From Thermoguttaceae bacterium (GTDB taxonomy: Bacteria > Planctomycetota > Planctomycetia > Pirellulales > Thermoguttaceae): a stretch of 5,408 nucleotides of DNA. Numbering within the stretch: the first letter of the stretch is position 1; every line of letters starts with the position of its first letter. Shown piece after piece: positions 1 to 5,408 of the stretch. Where the stretch lies: assembly GCA_024653385.1 (NCBI GenBank), contig JANLFZ010000369.1, positions 1 through 5,408 of the forward strand. The letters run 5' to 3'. Under the pieces are notes generated by a model. That model saw only the letters and a list, made by a program, of their open reading frames with translations. It searched no databases and was not told where the DNA came from. The translations under genes and the position numbers were made by a program.

Positions 1-12
1 ATGGCCGTGGTT

Positions 13-71
13 TGGCCCGACGGGCCACGCCCTTCACGGCCGTTCAGGGCGTGCCTCCCGACCGGCACGCC
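13..71. repeat. Cluster of overlapping GC-rich palindromes
   Basis: Three inverted repeats share or abut arms: TGGCCC/GGGCCA (13-18 with 22-27), CACGCCC/GGGCGTG (26-32 with 47-53) and GGCGTGCC/GGCACGCC (48-55 with 64-71). The first and third can form together, but the middle one excludes the third. The arrangement resembles REP/BIME-type intergenic repeats or an alternating RNA structure. No T-run or uninterrupted gene is associated with it, and chance is a real possibility at this base composition. Confidence 0.3.
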
Positions 72-158
72 GAGTAGCGAAAGGTATGGGGGTGAGGCCT
101 TGTCGAGTTACGGAACCTGCAACCCATGCTCGATGTGCGTGCAAGCACGCGGCCTATC

Positions 159-264
159 ATGGTTGGACCGGTCCTCCCGTTGTGGCTCCATGGTGTGGGA
201 TGTGTCGTGCTTTCACTGCCTTCCAGCATAATCCACGTTCGACGCGGGCGACTGGTCCAACCAT
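159..264. repeat. 106-base segment closed by 15-base inverted repeats
   Basis: ATGGTTGGACCGGTC (159-173) and GACTGGTCCAACCAT (250-264) are inverted repeats matching at 14 of 15 positions. As plus-strand RNA the one mismatch would be a G-U pair, whereas on the minus strand it is C-A. Inside them CCCG (176-179) pairs with CGGG (245-248), and GTGG (182-185) with CCAC (233-236), so a long hairpin with a structured loop is possible. The right arm lies 17 bases past the MBL stop codon. No target-site duplication is evident at the ends. It could be a 3' UTR structure, a small RNA or a MITE-like relic. Confidence 0.45.
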
Positions 265-281
265 TGTGTCTACGGTCCGGA

Positions 282-1346
282 CTATTCGGTTTCAGCTTTG
301 CGCACGGCCTCCTCGCTTACCCGAAGTATCTCCTGCCAGTACTCCGTGGCGTTTTCCCGAGCGTCATGGCCGCTGATGACGATCTGGGGTTTGAGAGGCA
401 GGACCTGTTCCCGGAGGATCTTGATCACGGTTCGGGCTTTCGGCACGTCGCCCCAGCAGCGGTCGAGGATGTGATTGGCTCCATGAAAGGCAATGTCGCC
501 GGCGAGGATGATACGCTTGCCACCCAACTCCATCACGTAGACGACCGTGTCGAAACTGTGCCCGGGTGCGAAGATGGCTTGGATGTCGATGCCGTCCAAG
601 CTGAACGAGGTCGTATCGCCCGGCCGGGCCAGCGGCAAGGGCATGTCGATGGCGCAGGGAACCCAGATGCCGTAGTGGTTCATGGTGGGGATCATCCACG
701 TGGCGGGGAATGCGGCGGGGGCCGGGGCAACGACCTTGGCTCCCAGACTTCGCCACAAGTAGGTTGCCCCCACGTGGTCGCCGTGCGTATGGCTCAACAG
801 CACGTAGTGGATCTGGCCGGGATCGACTCCCGCCGACTTGATGCGCTCCCAGGTATCGGCAATCGCCGAGACTCCGCCCGTGTCGACGAGGATGCCGCCT
901 TGGGATGTCTTGATCAGCCAGATGTCGCCGACATAGGCATGTTCGGGTCCCACACGTCCGACACGGTAGATCGGCACCCCGCTGAACACCGGCTTGATGG
1001 GCTCGCTTATGGGGCGGGGCTTTCGGACGGGGATTGCCGTGTGCCAAATGACCTTGCCGTGGGTGTCCACTCGCCACACCTCGCCCTTTTGTGTTCCAGC
1101 GATGGCAAACCGGCCGTCGGTGCTCCATCGTACTCGGGCCGGGCCGCCCACCTCGACCGTGGCCTGCACCGTGCCGTCGCAGCCGATCACGTACAGCTTT
1201 CCGTCCCAGCATGAAGCCAACACCCGTTGACCACCGGGTTGGACGGCGAAGTGGCACACGGCGTCCGGGAACCGCCAAGACTTCGACCACTGCCTCTTGG
1301 GCAGATCGAACACGAGGACCCTGTCGGCCGACTCATCGGCCGGCAA
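282..1346 (-). CDS. Propeller end plus metallo-beta-lactamase-fold hydrolase, C-terminal part of the same fusion
   Basis: The 354-residue frame begins with propeller blades (about 1-110: ADRVLVFDLPKRQWSKSW, VLASCWDGKLYVIGCDGTV, VRWSTDGRFAIAGTQKGEVW). A linker follows (about 111-130), then an MBL domain (about 131-354). The metal site looks complete: H186, H188, D190 and H191 in SHTHGDH, then H263 (APGHSFDT), D284 (LAGDIAF) and H327 (ISGHD). D155 lies in the ILVDTGG strand. This full set indicates a dinuclear-metal hydrolase of the broad glyoxalase II/lactonase-like group; the substrate cannot be told. The only start available is a TTG at 1346 without a well-spaced Shine-Dalgarno sequence, and a TGA closes the frame upstream at 1382-1380. 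Independent translation is therefore unlikely. I infer that it was, or is, the C-terminus of the signal-peptide-bearing protein, giving about 731 residues in total and an exported hydrolase. Confidence 0.85.
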   Translation of the reverse strand: MPADESADRVLVFDLPKRQWSKSWRFPDAVCHFAVQPGGQRVLASCWDGKLYVIGCDGTVQATVEVGGPARVRWSTDGRFAIAGTQKGEVWRVDTHGKVIWHTAIPVRKPRPISEPIKPVFSGVPIYRVGRVGPEHAYVGDIWLIKTSQGGILVDTGGVSAIADTWERIKSAGVDPGQIHYVLLSHTHGDHVGATYLWRSLGAKVVAPAPAAFPATWMIPTMNHYGIWVPCAIDMPLPLARPGDTTSFSLDGIDIQAIFAPGHSFDTVVYVMELGGKRIILAGDIAFHGANHILDRCWGDVPKARTVIKILREQVLPLKPQIVISGHDARENATEYWQEILRVSEEAVRKAETE

Positions 1347-2476
1347 CCAAGGGCAGCCGGCTCCGAGCGCGCGAGTTCCTCACCGCCGTCGCCGAAAACT
1401 CGCAACCAGCCTCGCTGGCCGGGGCAAAACCAGATGGGATGCCTGGGACTCCAATTGGGGTGAATCCGCTGCTGACCGATCCGGGCGTGTCCGCCGTACT
1501 CCGTACACGCCACGCGATTTCCGTCGCGGGTGACGGCCGCGGACATCGCCGCCCGAAACGGCACCATCGCAGACGGTCGAAGATGGAAATCGTCGGCCAG
1601 CGGACGGAACTCATGGGTCGGCTCCGGCGGGAGCGGCACCTCGGGTGCCGGGGCGATGGGCGCTGCCTTCCAACGCACCTGTCCGCTGGCGCTGTCGATG
1701 GCCGCCACGGTGACTCCGGTCGATTCGAGACTGGGAATGCCCTGAACCTGCGTGCGCCGGTTGTCCGCGGCAAGCAAGCCGCAGACCAACAGCGAGCCGC
1801 CCGAACGGGCGGTCATGCGCCAGGCCCGTTGCCGCAGGCCGAAATCACGCCGCCAATCGCCGGGCTTCCCGGTGGCCTTCTCGTCGAGCAGCAGTGGGGC
1901 GGTGAAGAGACCGTGGTCCGTCGCCACGAGCATGTCGCCCAGCAAGCTGGGCATCCACCCGGTGCGCCATGGGCCGCTGCCGTAGCGCATCCACGCCGAC
2001 TCCCAATCCGCATCCGATGCGTAGATCGGCACGTCCTTCTCCCCATCGAAGAAGGCAAACGTGGGGTTGGGCATGGTGAACCGCGAGTAGGCCAGACCGA
2101 CCGCCAGACGTTTCCCTTGGGTCGAAAATGCGACCTGCCAGGGTGCCCAGGGATCGAGGTATCGTCCCCAGAGCACCCGGCCGTCATCCCCCAGAAGCCA
2201 GAAGTTATGGTCGTGGCGAAAGGCCATGGTCGCCACGGCCACTTGGCGATTGTCGGGGCTGATCTCGACCGCGGCAATGCTCTGCGGCGGAAGGAATTCG
2301 CCTTGCCGCAGCGGCTTGGGGACACGGGTAGCCGGCCCGGATTGACCGATGACGAGATCGTCTGCCCCGGCGCCATGGGCGAAAGCGAACAGCAGAATCA
2401 GCACGGCGAATGCATGCCTGGGTGTTCGCCCGGGACAAACCCGTGGGGTCAACGCAGAGCGGTTCTTGGGGCACAT
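1187..2476 (-). CDS. Exported beta-propeller protein, N-terminal part of a frameshifted propeller-MBL fusion
   Basis: This frame gives 429 residues from the ATG at 2476. Residues 1-38 form a signal peptide: an Arg/Lys-containing start, the hydrophobic core AFAVLILLFAFAHG, and cleavage after AGA before DDL. The mature part shows degenerate WD40/PQQ-like propeller blades: IAAVEISPDNRQVAVAT (67-83), LLGDDGRVLWGR (94-105), WQVAFSTQGKRLAVG (113-127), VAAIDSASGQVRWK (257-270), AAVTRDGNRVACTE (313-326) and LRVFGDGGEELARSEPAALG (358-377). After about residue 377 this frame becomes Ser/Pro/Cys/Gly-rich and loses the pattern, while the blade pattern resumes in the frame starting at 1346. I therefore read the stretch from about 1340 to 1187 in this frame as out-of-frame translation. 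The protein is probably periplasmic or lipid-free secreted. Its ligand is unknown; the blades may be a scaffold rather than binding PQQ. Whether the gene is active depends on whether the frame break is real. Confidence 0.8.
   Translation of the reverse strand: MCPKNRSALTPRVCPGRTPRHAFAVLILLFAFAHGAGADDLVIGQSGPATRVPKPLRQGEFLPPQSIAAVEISPDNRQVAVATMAFRHDHNFWLLGDDGRVLWGRYLDPWAPWQVAFSTQGKRLAVGLAYSRFTMPNPTFAFFDGEKDVPIYASDADWESAWMRYGSGPWRTGWMPSLLGDMLVATDHGLFTAPLLLDEKATGKPGDWRRDFGLRQRAWRMTARSGGSLLVCGLLAADNRRTQVQGIPSLESTGVTVAAIDSASGQVRWKAAPIAPAPEVPLPPEPTHEFRPLADDFHLRPSAMVPFRAAMSAAVTRDGNRVACTEYGGHARIGQQRIHPNWSPRHPIWFCPGQRGWLRVFGDGGEELARSEPAALGCRPMSRPTGSSCSICPRGSGRSLGGSRTPCATSPSNPVVNGCWLHAGTESCT
1335..1379 (-). 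other. Frame break joining propeller and MBL reading frames
   Basis: Upstream of about 1349 the propeller pattern is in one frame (GGEELARSEPAALG); from about 1346 it continues in the next (LPADESADRVLVFDLPKRQ). Adding one base in this interval would restore a single open frame from 2476 to 282. The downstream frame is closed by TGA at 1382-1380, so the change must lie between there and about 1335. No slippery heptamer of the X-XXY-YYZ kind is visible, so a single-base deletion or a sequencing/assembly error is more likely than programmed frameshifting. Confidence 0.75.
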
Positions 2477-2490
2477 CGTTCCGCTCCTCT
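2477..2490 (-). promoter_or_regulatory. Strong Shine-Dalgarno site deciding the start of the propeller gene
   Basis: AGAGGAG (2490-2484 on the minus strand) lies 7 bases before the ATG at 2476. This supports that ATG over in-frame upstream starts as far as 2551, which would put 25 extra residues in front of the signal peptide. Confidence 0.75.
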
Positions 2491-2605
2491 TATCCTGCGT
2501 TCTTGGCAAGCGGCAAGTAGCCAGCATACGGGCCTCTCCTGCCAAAGACAAGAAGCCGCATCGTGGCAGCGGTCAGCCCATGTTCGTCTCCGACAACGGC
2601 CGTCG

Positions 2606-2621
2606 CGGCCCAGTCTGGCCG
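2606..2621 (-). terminator. Short hairpin after the URO-D gene (weak terminator candidate)
   Basis: CGGCC (2606-2610) and GGCCG (2617-2621) form a 5-base-pair stem with a 6-base loop, 12 bases beyond the URO-D stop codon. A second small palindrome (CGAC at 2591-2594, GTCG at 2602-2605) follows. There is no T-run. The rest of the 157-base gap down to 2477 holds the ribosome-binding site of the next gene and no promoter that I could support. Confidence 0.2.
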
Positions 2622-2633
2622 GGTCGCGCGGAA

Positions 2634-3653
2634 TCAGGCGTGCCCTTGCGCCGACCGGGCGTAGGCGCCAAGCGCGCGCACGTTCTCGGCCGGTGTGTCG
2701 CGGGGAATCTCGCAGCCGGCGCCCACGATGTAGTGCGGGCCGGCCTCGCGGTGGCACTGGGCCAGCGCGGCGGTCACCGACTCGGGCGTGCCATGCCGCA
2801 CGACCTTGACGGGATCGAGATTGCCCAAGAGGACCTGGTCCGGGCCCATGGCCTGGCGGGCCTTGGCGACCGGCACCATGAAGTCGAGATCCACGATCTC
2901 GCAGCCCAGCCGGCCGATCGAACCGAGAATGCGGTTGATGTTGCCGCAAATGTGCAGCCTTACCCGGGTTCCCATCGCGTGCAGGCCATCGACAAGCCGC
3001 TTCTCGTAGGGCCAGACGAACTCCTCGTAGATCTGCGGCCCGACGAGCGAGGCGGCGGCGTCGCCCACGCCGATCAGGTCCACGCCGGCCTCGACTTGGG
3101 CTTTGGCGAACGCCAGGGCCGTCTCGAGCACGAAGTCGAACAGGTCGCGCACGAAGGTGGGATCGTCATAGAAGTCCAACATCAGCCGGTTGATGCCGCG
3201 GAGGTCGGCCGCCTCGGCGCAAGGCCCCTCGATCCACCCTTCGATGAGCCGCCGGCCGCCGACCTGCTGGCGGAACAAGGCCGCGGCCTGGACGCGGTCG
3301 TGCATCCGGCCGCCGCTTAAGGGGTCGGGCACTTTCAGTCCCGCCAGGGTCTTCTTGTCGGCCAGGAGGGAATGGACCTCGTCGATGGCCGGCGGCTGGT
3401 TGTCGAAGTAGTGAATCACCGCCCCGCAGTCCGCGGCCTCGCGCGCGGGGTCGGAGATGCACGAGACGTAGTCGAAGTCGAACCGCTCGGCCGTGCGGAG
3501 CTGTCCCTCGACGAGCGTCCGGTAATCGGATGCGTACCGGCCGTACGGGGCACCGATCTGGTCGGCCGCGAACATCATGGTGATGGGCATGAGGGGCAGG
3601 CTGTCGGTCGGCCGGCCCTCGAGCATGGCGACGATGCGTTCGTATCCGTTCAT
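2634..3653 (-). CDS. Uroporphyrinogen decarboxylase-superfamily protein, MtaA/CmuA-type methyltransferase branch
   Basis: The protein has 339 residues, close to the usual length of a single URO-D TIM barrel. It opens with NGYERIVAMLEGRPTDSLPLMP, typical of the branch in which MtaA, MtbA and CmuA act as methyltransferases on corrinoid-bound methyl groups. The zinc-ligand pattern of that branch is visible as His234 and Cys236 (LHICGN) with Cys314 (GAGCEIPRDTP). GNLDP (277-281) lies between them, and WPYEKRL (214-220) precedes the first pair. The Arg-rich substrate motif of true haem-pathway HemE is not apparent near the N-terminus, so I favour a methyltransferase or an orphan paralogue over HemE. 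No corrinoid protein or methanol/methylamine partner gene lies nearby, so the substrate is unknown. I chose the ATG at 3653 because the family alignment begins there and a promoter abuts it; a TTG at 3689 would overlap the putative -35 box. Confidence 0.9.
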   Translation of the reverse strand: MNGYERIVAMLEGRPTDSLPLMPITMMFAADQIGAPYGRYASDYRTLVEGQLRTAERFDFDYVSCISDPAREAADCGAVIHYFDNQPPAIDEVHSLLADKKTLAGLKVPDPLSGGRMHDRVQAAALFRQQVGGRRLIEGWIEGPCAEAADLRGINRLMLDFYDDPTFVRDLFDFVLETALAFAKAQVEAGVDLIGVGDAAASLVGPQIYEEFVWPYEKRLVDGLHAMGTRVRLHICGNINRILGSIGRLGCEIVDLDFMVPVAKARQAMGPDQVLLGNLDPVKVVRHGTPESVTAALAQCHREAGPHYIVGAGCEIPRDTPAENVRALGAYARSAQGHA

Positions 3654-3660
3654 GGGGGCC

Positions 3661-3689
3661 AGTATAGGCGTGGCTGACCGCCGCCACAA
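3661..3689 (-). promoter_or_regulatory. Sigma70-like promoter for a leaderless URO-D transcript
   Basis: On the minus strand, TTGTGG (3689-3684) and TATACT (3666-3661) are separated by exactly 17 bases. TATACT matches the -10 consensus at five of six positions, while the -35 matches only its first half. Just seven bases (GGCCCCC) lie between the -10 box and the ATG at 3653, so the predicted transcription start falls at or next to the A of the ATG. No Shine-Dalgarno sequence is present there, which agrees with leaderless translation. Confidence 0.5.
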
Positions 3690-3720
3690 GTGGGTAGCAC
3701 CGTCGTTGGCCGGGCCGGGA

Positions 3721-3745
3721 CCGCCGGAGCCGCGCCGCCCGGCGG
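3721..3745 (-). terminator. GC-only hairpin after the secretin operon (possible terminator)
   Basis: CCGCCGG (3721-3727) and CCGGCGG (3739-3745) form a perfect 7-base-pair stem with an 11-base loop. It begins 6 bases beyond the stop codon of the small basic protein. No T-run follows on the minus strand, so it is not a classical intrinsic terminator. It could instead stabilise the 3' end or assist Rho-type termination. Short GC palindromes are common in DNA of this composition. Confidence 0.3.
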
Positions 3746-3751
3746 AAACGG

Positions 3752-4000
3752 CTACGGCTTGCCCTCGTCCCGGCGCCGTGCGCGGCGGCGCCGGTCGGGT
3801 TTCTTGCGCCGCTGGACCACGCGGCGTTCTTCGAGCGGCAGGGAGTCCAGCGGCATGCCCGGTTGGATCGCTCCGAGCGGGCCCAGATCGACCTTGCGCC
3901 GGTCGGCCGCCCTGCGGCGCGCCTTCTTGCGTCGGTCGCGGCTTTGGCGCTTTTCGATCAGGTGTTGCAATTCCGGGGGGACTGGAAGGTTATCGTTCAT
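3752..4000 (-). CDS. Small polybasic protein translationally coupled to the secretin
   Basis: I do not recognise a family. The product has 82 residues, including about 20 Arg and 7 Lys against 12 acidic residues. The N-terminus is neutral (NDNLPVPPELQHLIEK). Two similar basic blocks follow, at about 17-36 and 58-77, each containing RRKK and then RRR. They flank a non-basic linker (DLGPLGAIQPGMPLDSLPL), so the protein looks like an internal duplication. There is no signal peptide or membrane segment, which suggests a cytoplasmic location. I chose the ATG at 4000 because a good Shine-Dalgarno sequence (GGAAAGGA, 4015-4008) lies 7 bases upstream and the ATGA overlap couples it to the secretin; an upstream in-frame start at 4054 would lie inside the secretin and lacks this support. 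Binding to nucleic acid or to acidic lipids is possible on charge alone, but no function is shown. Arginine-rich frames can arise by chance in GC-rich DNA; the start signals argue against that. Confidence 0.68.
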   Translation of the reverse strand: MNDNLPVPPELQHLIEKRQSRDRRKKARRRAADRRKVDLGPLGAIQPGMPLDSLPLEERRVVQRRKKPDRRRRARRRDEGKP

Positions 4001-5408
4001 CGCGGGGTCCTTTCCATCGGGGTGCCTCCGTAGTACGGCTCGGACTCGCCGCACGCCGTGCTGGGGGCCTCAACGTCCGGGCACGGCGGGCCGTACTTGC
4101 GCGCGGCATGTTGCTTGACCGCAGGCAAATCGGCGAGGTGGGCCGGGTTCTCGATGGCATCGGGCAGCATCCCGTCCCACGGCCGGTACACCCGCTCGAG
4201 GTTCCGATCGACCAGCGGCGTGTCTGCCTTCTGGACTTCCATCGAGTGGCGGTCGCCGCAGACCAAAGTGGCGGGCACGATGCGCGGCACCAGGGTGATG
4301 ATGATCTCCTGGCGCTGCTTGGTCAGCTCGCGCCGCCGGAACAGCTTGCCCACCAGGTAGATGTCGCCGAAGAACGGCACCTTCGATTGGAGTTCGATGT
4401 CTTTTTCCTGAATCAGCCCGCCGATGACCATGCCGCGGCCGTCGGGCAAGAGAATGTTCGTCTCGACTTGGGTGGTGTCTTCCTCCGGCAGTCCCGTGTC
4501 GGGATTGACCTCGCCCTTGGAGACCTCGGGCTTGACGCGCATCAGGACTTGCCCGTCGCGGCTGATCCGCGGCGTGACCGTCAGCACCACGCCCACGTTG
4601 AGGAAGTTGATGGTTTCCATCGAACTGGTCTCGGTGGTCGTGACCACCCGAAACCCGAGTTGCCGGCCGACCTGGATCTTCGCCTCCTGGCCGTTGAGCA
4701 CCAGCACCTTGGGCGAGGCGAGGGTCTTGGCGTTGCTTTGCGTGCGCAGGGCCTCGATGAGCAGGTCGAGATCGCTCCCGTCGTAGCTGAAGAAGAACGC
4801 CTGGGGGGCCGTCGGGTTGGCGATTCCCTGGGCGTAGAACTTCATGTCGTGATTGAGCACCTTGGCCAGCGCGGTCAGGTTCACGCCGCAGCGGTCGTTC
4901 GAGTCGAGCGTCACGGCCAGCACGTGGGCCTCGATCATCACCTGGCGGGGCGGCTGGTCGATCTGCGCGACGCATTGCGCGATGGTGTCGAGATAGGCGG
5001 GCACGTCTTCGACGACGACGATCTCTTGGGTCTGGCGGTTGTCCGTGGCCTTGCTGATCGTGGTGAAGCATTGGCCTACCGGCGAGAGCATTCCCTTGAC
5101 GGCCTTCTCGACGTCGGTGGCCGACGCGAAGTCGAGGCGGAACACGCGGACTTGGCGTCCCTGGACGGCGGGCGGCAGCTTCGACCGCTCGCTCACGCTG
5201 GTCACGTAGATCACGTCGTTCTCGCGCACCCACGAGCATCCGGCGATCGCCAGGATCGAATCGAGCGCGGTCGAAAGCGGCACCTTTTCGAGCGTCACGG
5301 TGATCGACGTGCGGAGGTTTTCCGCGCAGACAATGTTGAGGTTCTGCTGCTGCGCCAGCACCATGAGGACTTCGTTCAGGGGCACGCCGTTGACGGCCAG
5401 CGAAACGA
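3997..5408 (-). CDS. Secretin of the PilQ/GspD family, N-terminus beyond the window edge
   Basis: Secretins form the outer-membrane ring through which type IV pili or type II secretion substrates pass. The frame is open to the right edge (5406 is the first base of a full codon), so the true start lies outside the window and the GTG at 5385 is internal. Numbering from 5406, residues 1-70 resemble the STN/N0 domain (PLNEVL, then VPLSTALDSIL). About 85-155 is an N1-type ring-building domain (VFRLDFASATDVEKAV, ending in QIDQPPRQVMIEA). About 222-377 is the secretin core, with LASPKVLVLNGQEAKIQVG, a VLTVTPRIS strand, and VPFFGDIYLVGKLFR followed by EIIITLVPRIV. N0 followed by one N1 domain and then the core favours PilQ over multi-N-domain GspD. 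About 92 residues follow the core, with no domain I recognise; this tail is proline- and acid-rich and contains three cysteines. The stop overlaps the next start as ATGA. The family call is firm; which machine it serves is inference. Confidence 0.93.
   Translation of the reverse strand, partial: VSLAVNGVPLNEVLMVLAQQQNLNIVCAENLRTSITVTLEKVPLSTALDSILAIAGCSWVRENDVIYVTSVSERSKLPPAVQGRQVRVFRLDFASATDVEKAVKGMLSPVGQCFTTISKATDNRQTQEIVVVEDVPAYLDTIAQCVAQIDQPPRQVMIEAHVLAVTLDSNDRCGVNLTALAKVLNHDMKFYAQGIANPTAPQAFFFSYDGSDLDLLIEALRTQSNAKTLASPKVLVLNGQEAKIQVGRQLGFRVVTTTETSSMETINFLNVGVVLTVTPRISRDGQVLMRVKPEVSKGEVNPDTGLPEEDTTQVETNILLPDGRGMVIGGLIQEKDIELQSKVPFFGDIYLVGKLFRRRELTKQRQEIIITLVPRIVPATLVCGDRHSMEVQKADTPLVDRNLERVYRPWDGMLPDAIENPAHLADLPAVKQHAARKYGPPCPDVEAPSTACGESEPYYGGTPMERTPR
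4001..4015 (-). promoter_or_regulatory. Ribosome-binding site inside the secretin 3' end
   Basis: On the minus strand GGAAAGGA (4015-4008) stands 7 bases before the ATG at 4000. It is formed by the secretin codons for Glu-Arg-Thr near its C-terminus, and the stop follows immediately as ATGA. This fixes the start of the small basic protein and indicates coupled translation. Confidence 0.65.

Larger units (their letters stand above)
1..281. other. Non-coding 3' flank without a supportable gene
   Basis: Short frames on both strands here are rich in Cys, Pro, Arg and Thr and show no domain, plausible start signal or tRNA-like fold. Besides the two repeat features listed, a small hairpin GCGTG-CAAG-CACGC lies at 137-150 and a perfect 10-base palindrome GGACCGGTCC at 165-174. 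Base composition is somewhat less GC-biased from about 180 to 240 than in the flanking genes. I see no promoter for a gene on either side. Confidence 0.5.

Noticed and set aside
1..231. Cys-rich plus-strand frame of 76 codons at the left edge
   Set aside because: There is no ribosome-binding site and no recognisable domain, and it runs through palindromes. Its ATG coincides with the window edge, so it cannot be supported.
126..1214. Long plus-strand open frame of 362 codons
   Set aside because: It lies antisense to the MBL frame, whose metal motifs are unmistakable. Its translation shows no domain and is rich in Gly, Arg, His and Asp, as expected for the complement of a GC-rich gene.
1187..1346. 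Two independent overlapping genes (propeller and MBL) instead of one fusion
   Set aside because: The downstream frame begins in the middle of the propeller pattern and lacks credible start signals. The upstream frame loses the pattern at the same place. A single frame break explains both.
1335..1382. Programmed ribosomal frameshift
   Set aside because: No slippery heptamer is seen in the interval, and I see no obvious strong downstream stem placed to stimulate slippage. A mutation or sequence error is simpler.
2496..2550. Promoter for the propeller gene
   Set aside because: TTGGCA and TATGCT occur on the minus strand but only 11 bases apart. Other pairings match the consensus poorly, so none could be supported.
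1091..2809. Long plus-strand open frame of 572 codons
   Set aside because: It is antisense to the propeller gene and runs across two genes and an intergenic gap. The product is Arg/Pro/Gly-rich without recognisable features.
2349..3320. Plus-strand open frame of 323 codons
   Set aside because: It is antisense to the URO-D gene. Apparent motifs are complements of conserved URO-D codons.
4070..5239. Minus-strand frame of 389 codons overlapping the secretin
   Set aside because: It is the shifted frame of the secretin: Arg/Ala/Gly/His-rich and without secretin motifs, which are all in the other frame.

Overview
The window is GC-rich and densely coded. All four genes I can support lie on the minus strand, so transcription runs from the right edge to the left. 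I infer a free-living Gram-negative-type bacterium, because there is an outer-membrane secretin and a protein with an export signal. The mix of a secretin, a methyltransferase-type member of the uroporphyrinogen decarboxylase (URO-D) family and a secreted propeller protein would fit a planctomycete-like genome. That assignment is a guess; no ribosomal RNA or marker gene is present to settle it.

Layout, in the direction of transcription. (1) 5408-3997 is the 3' part of a secretin of the PilQ/GspD family, cut by the window edge. (2) 4000-3752 is an 82-residue, extremely arginine-rich small protein. Its ATG overlaps the secretin stop codon as ATGA, and its ribosome-binding site lies inside the last secretin codons, so the two are probably translationally coupled. 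(3) 3653-2634 is a URO-D-superfamily protein with the zinc-ligand pattern of the MtaA/CmuA corrinoid methyltransferase branch. A promoter-like sequence lies so close to its ATG that the mRNA would be leaderless. (4) 2476-282 encodes an exported beta-propeller fused to a metallo-beta-lactamase (MBL) domain. The reading frame is broken near 1335-1379, so the sequence as given shows two overlapping frames: propeller 2476-1187, and propeller end plus MBL 1346-282.

Relations between the genes. The secretin and the small basic protein look like one transcription unit belonging to a type IV pilus or type II secretion machine. The URO-D gene and the propeller-MBL gene share the orientation, but gaps of 98 and 157 bases separate them, and nothing in the sequence ties their functions together.

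The last 281 bases (1-281) carry no convincing gene. They are rich in inverted repeats, including a roughly 106-base element closed by 15-base arms just after the MBL stop codon.

The observations most worth following are the frame break in an otherwise intact propeller-MBL fusion, the coupled polybasic partner of the secretin, the leaderless-type URO-D promoter and the inverted-repeat element.
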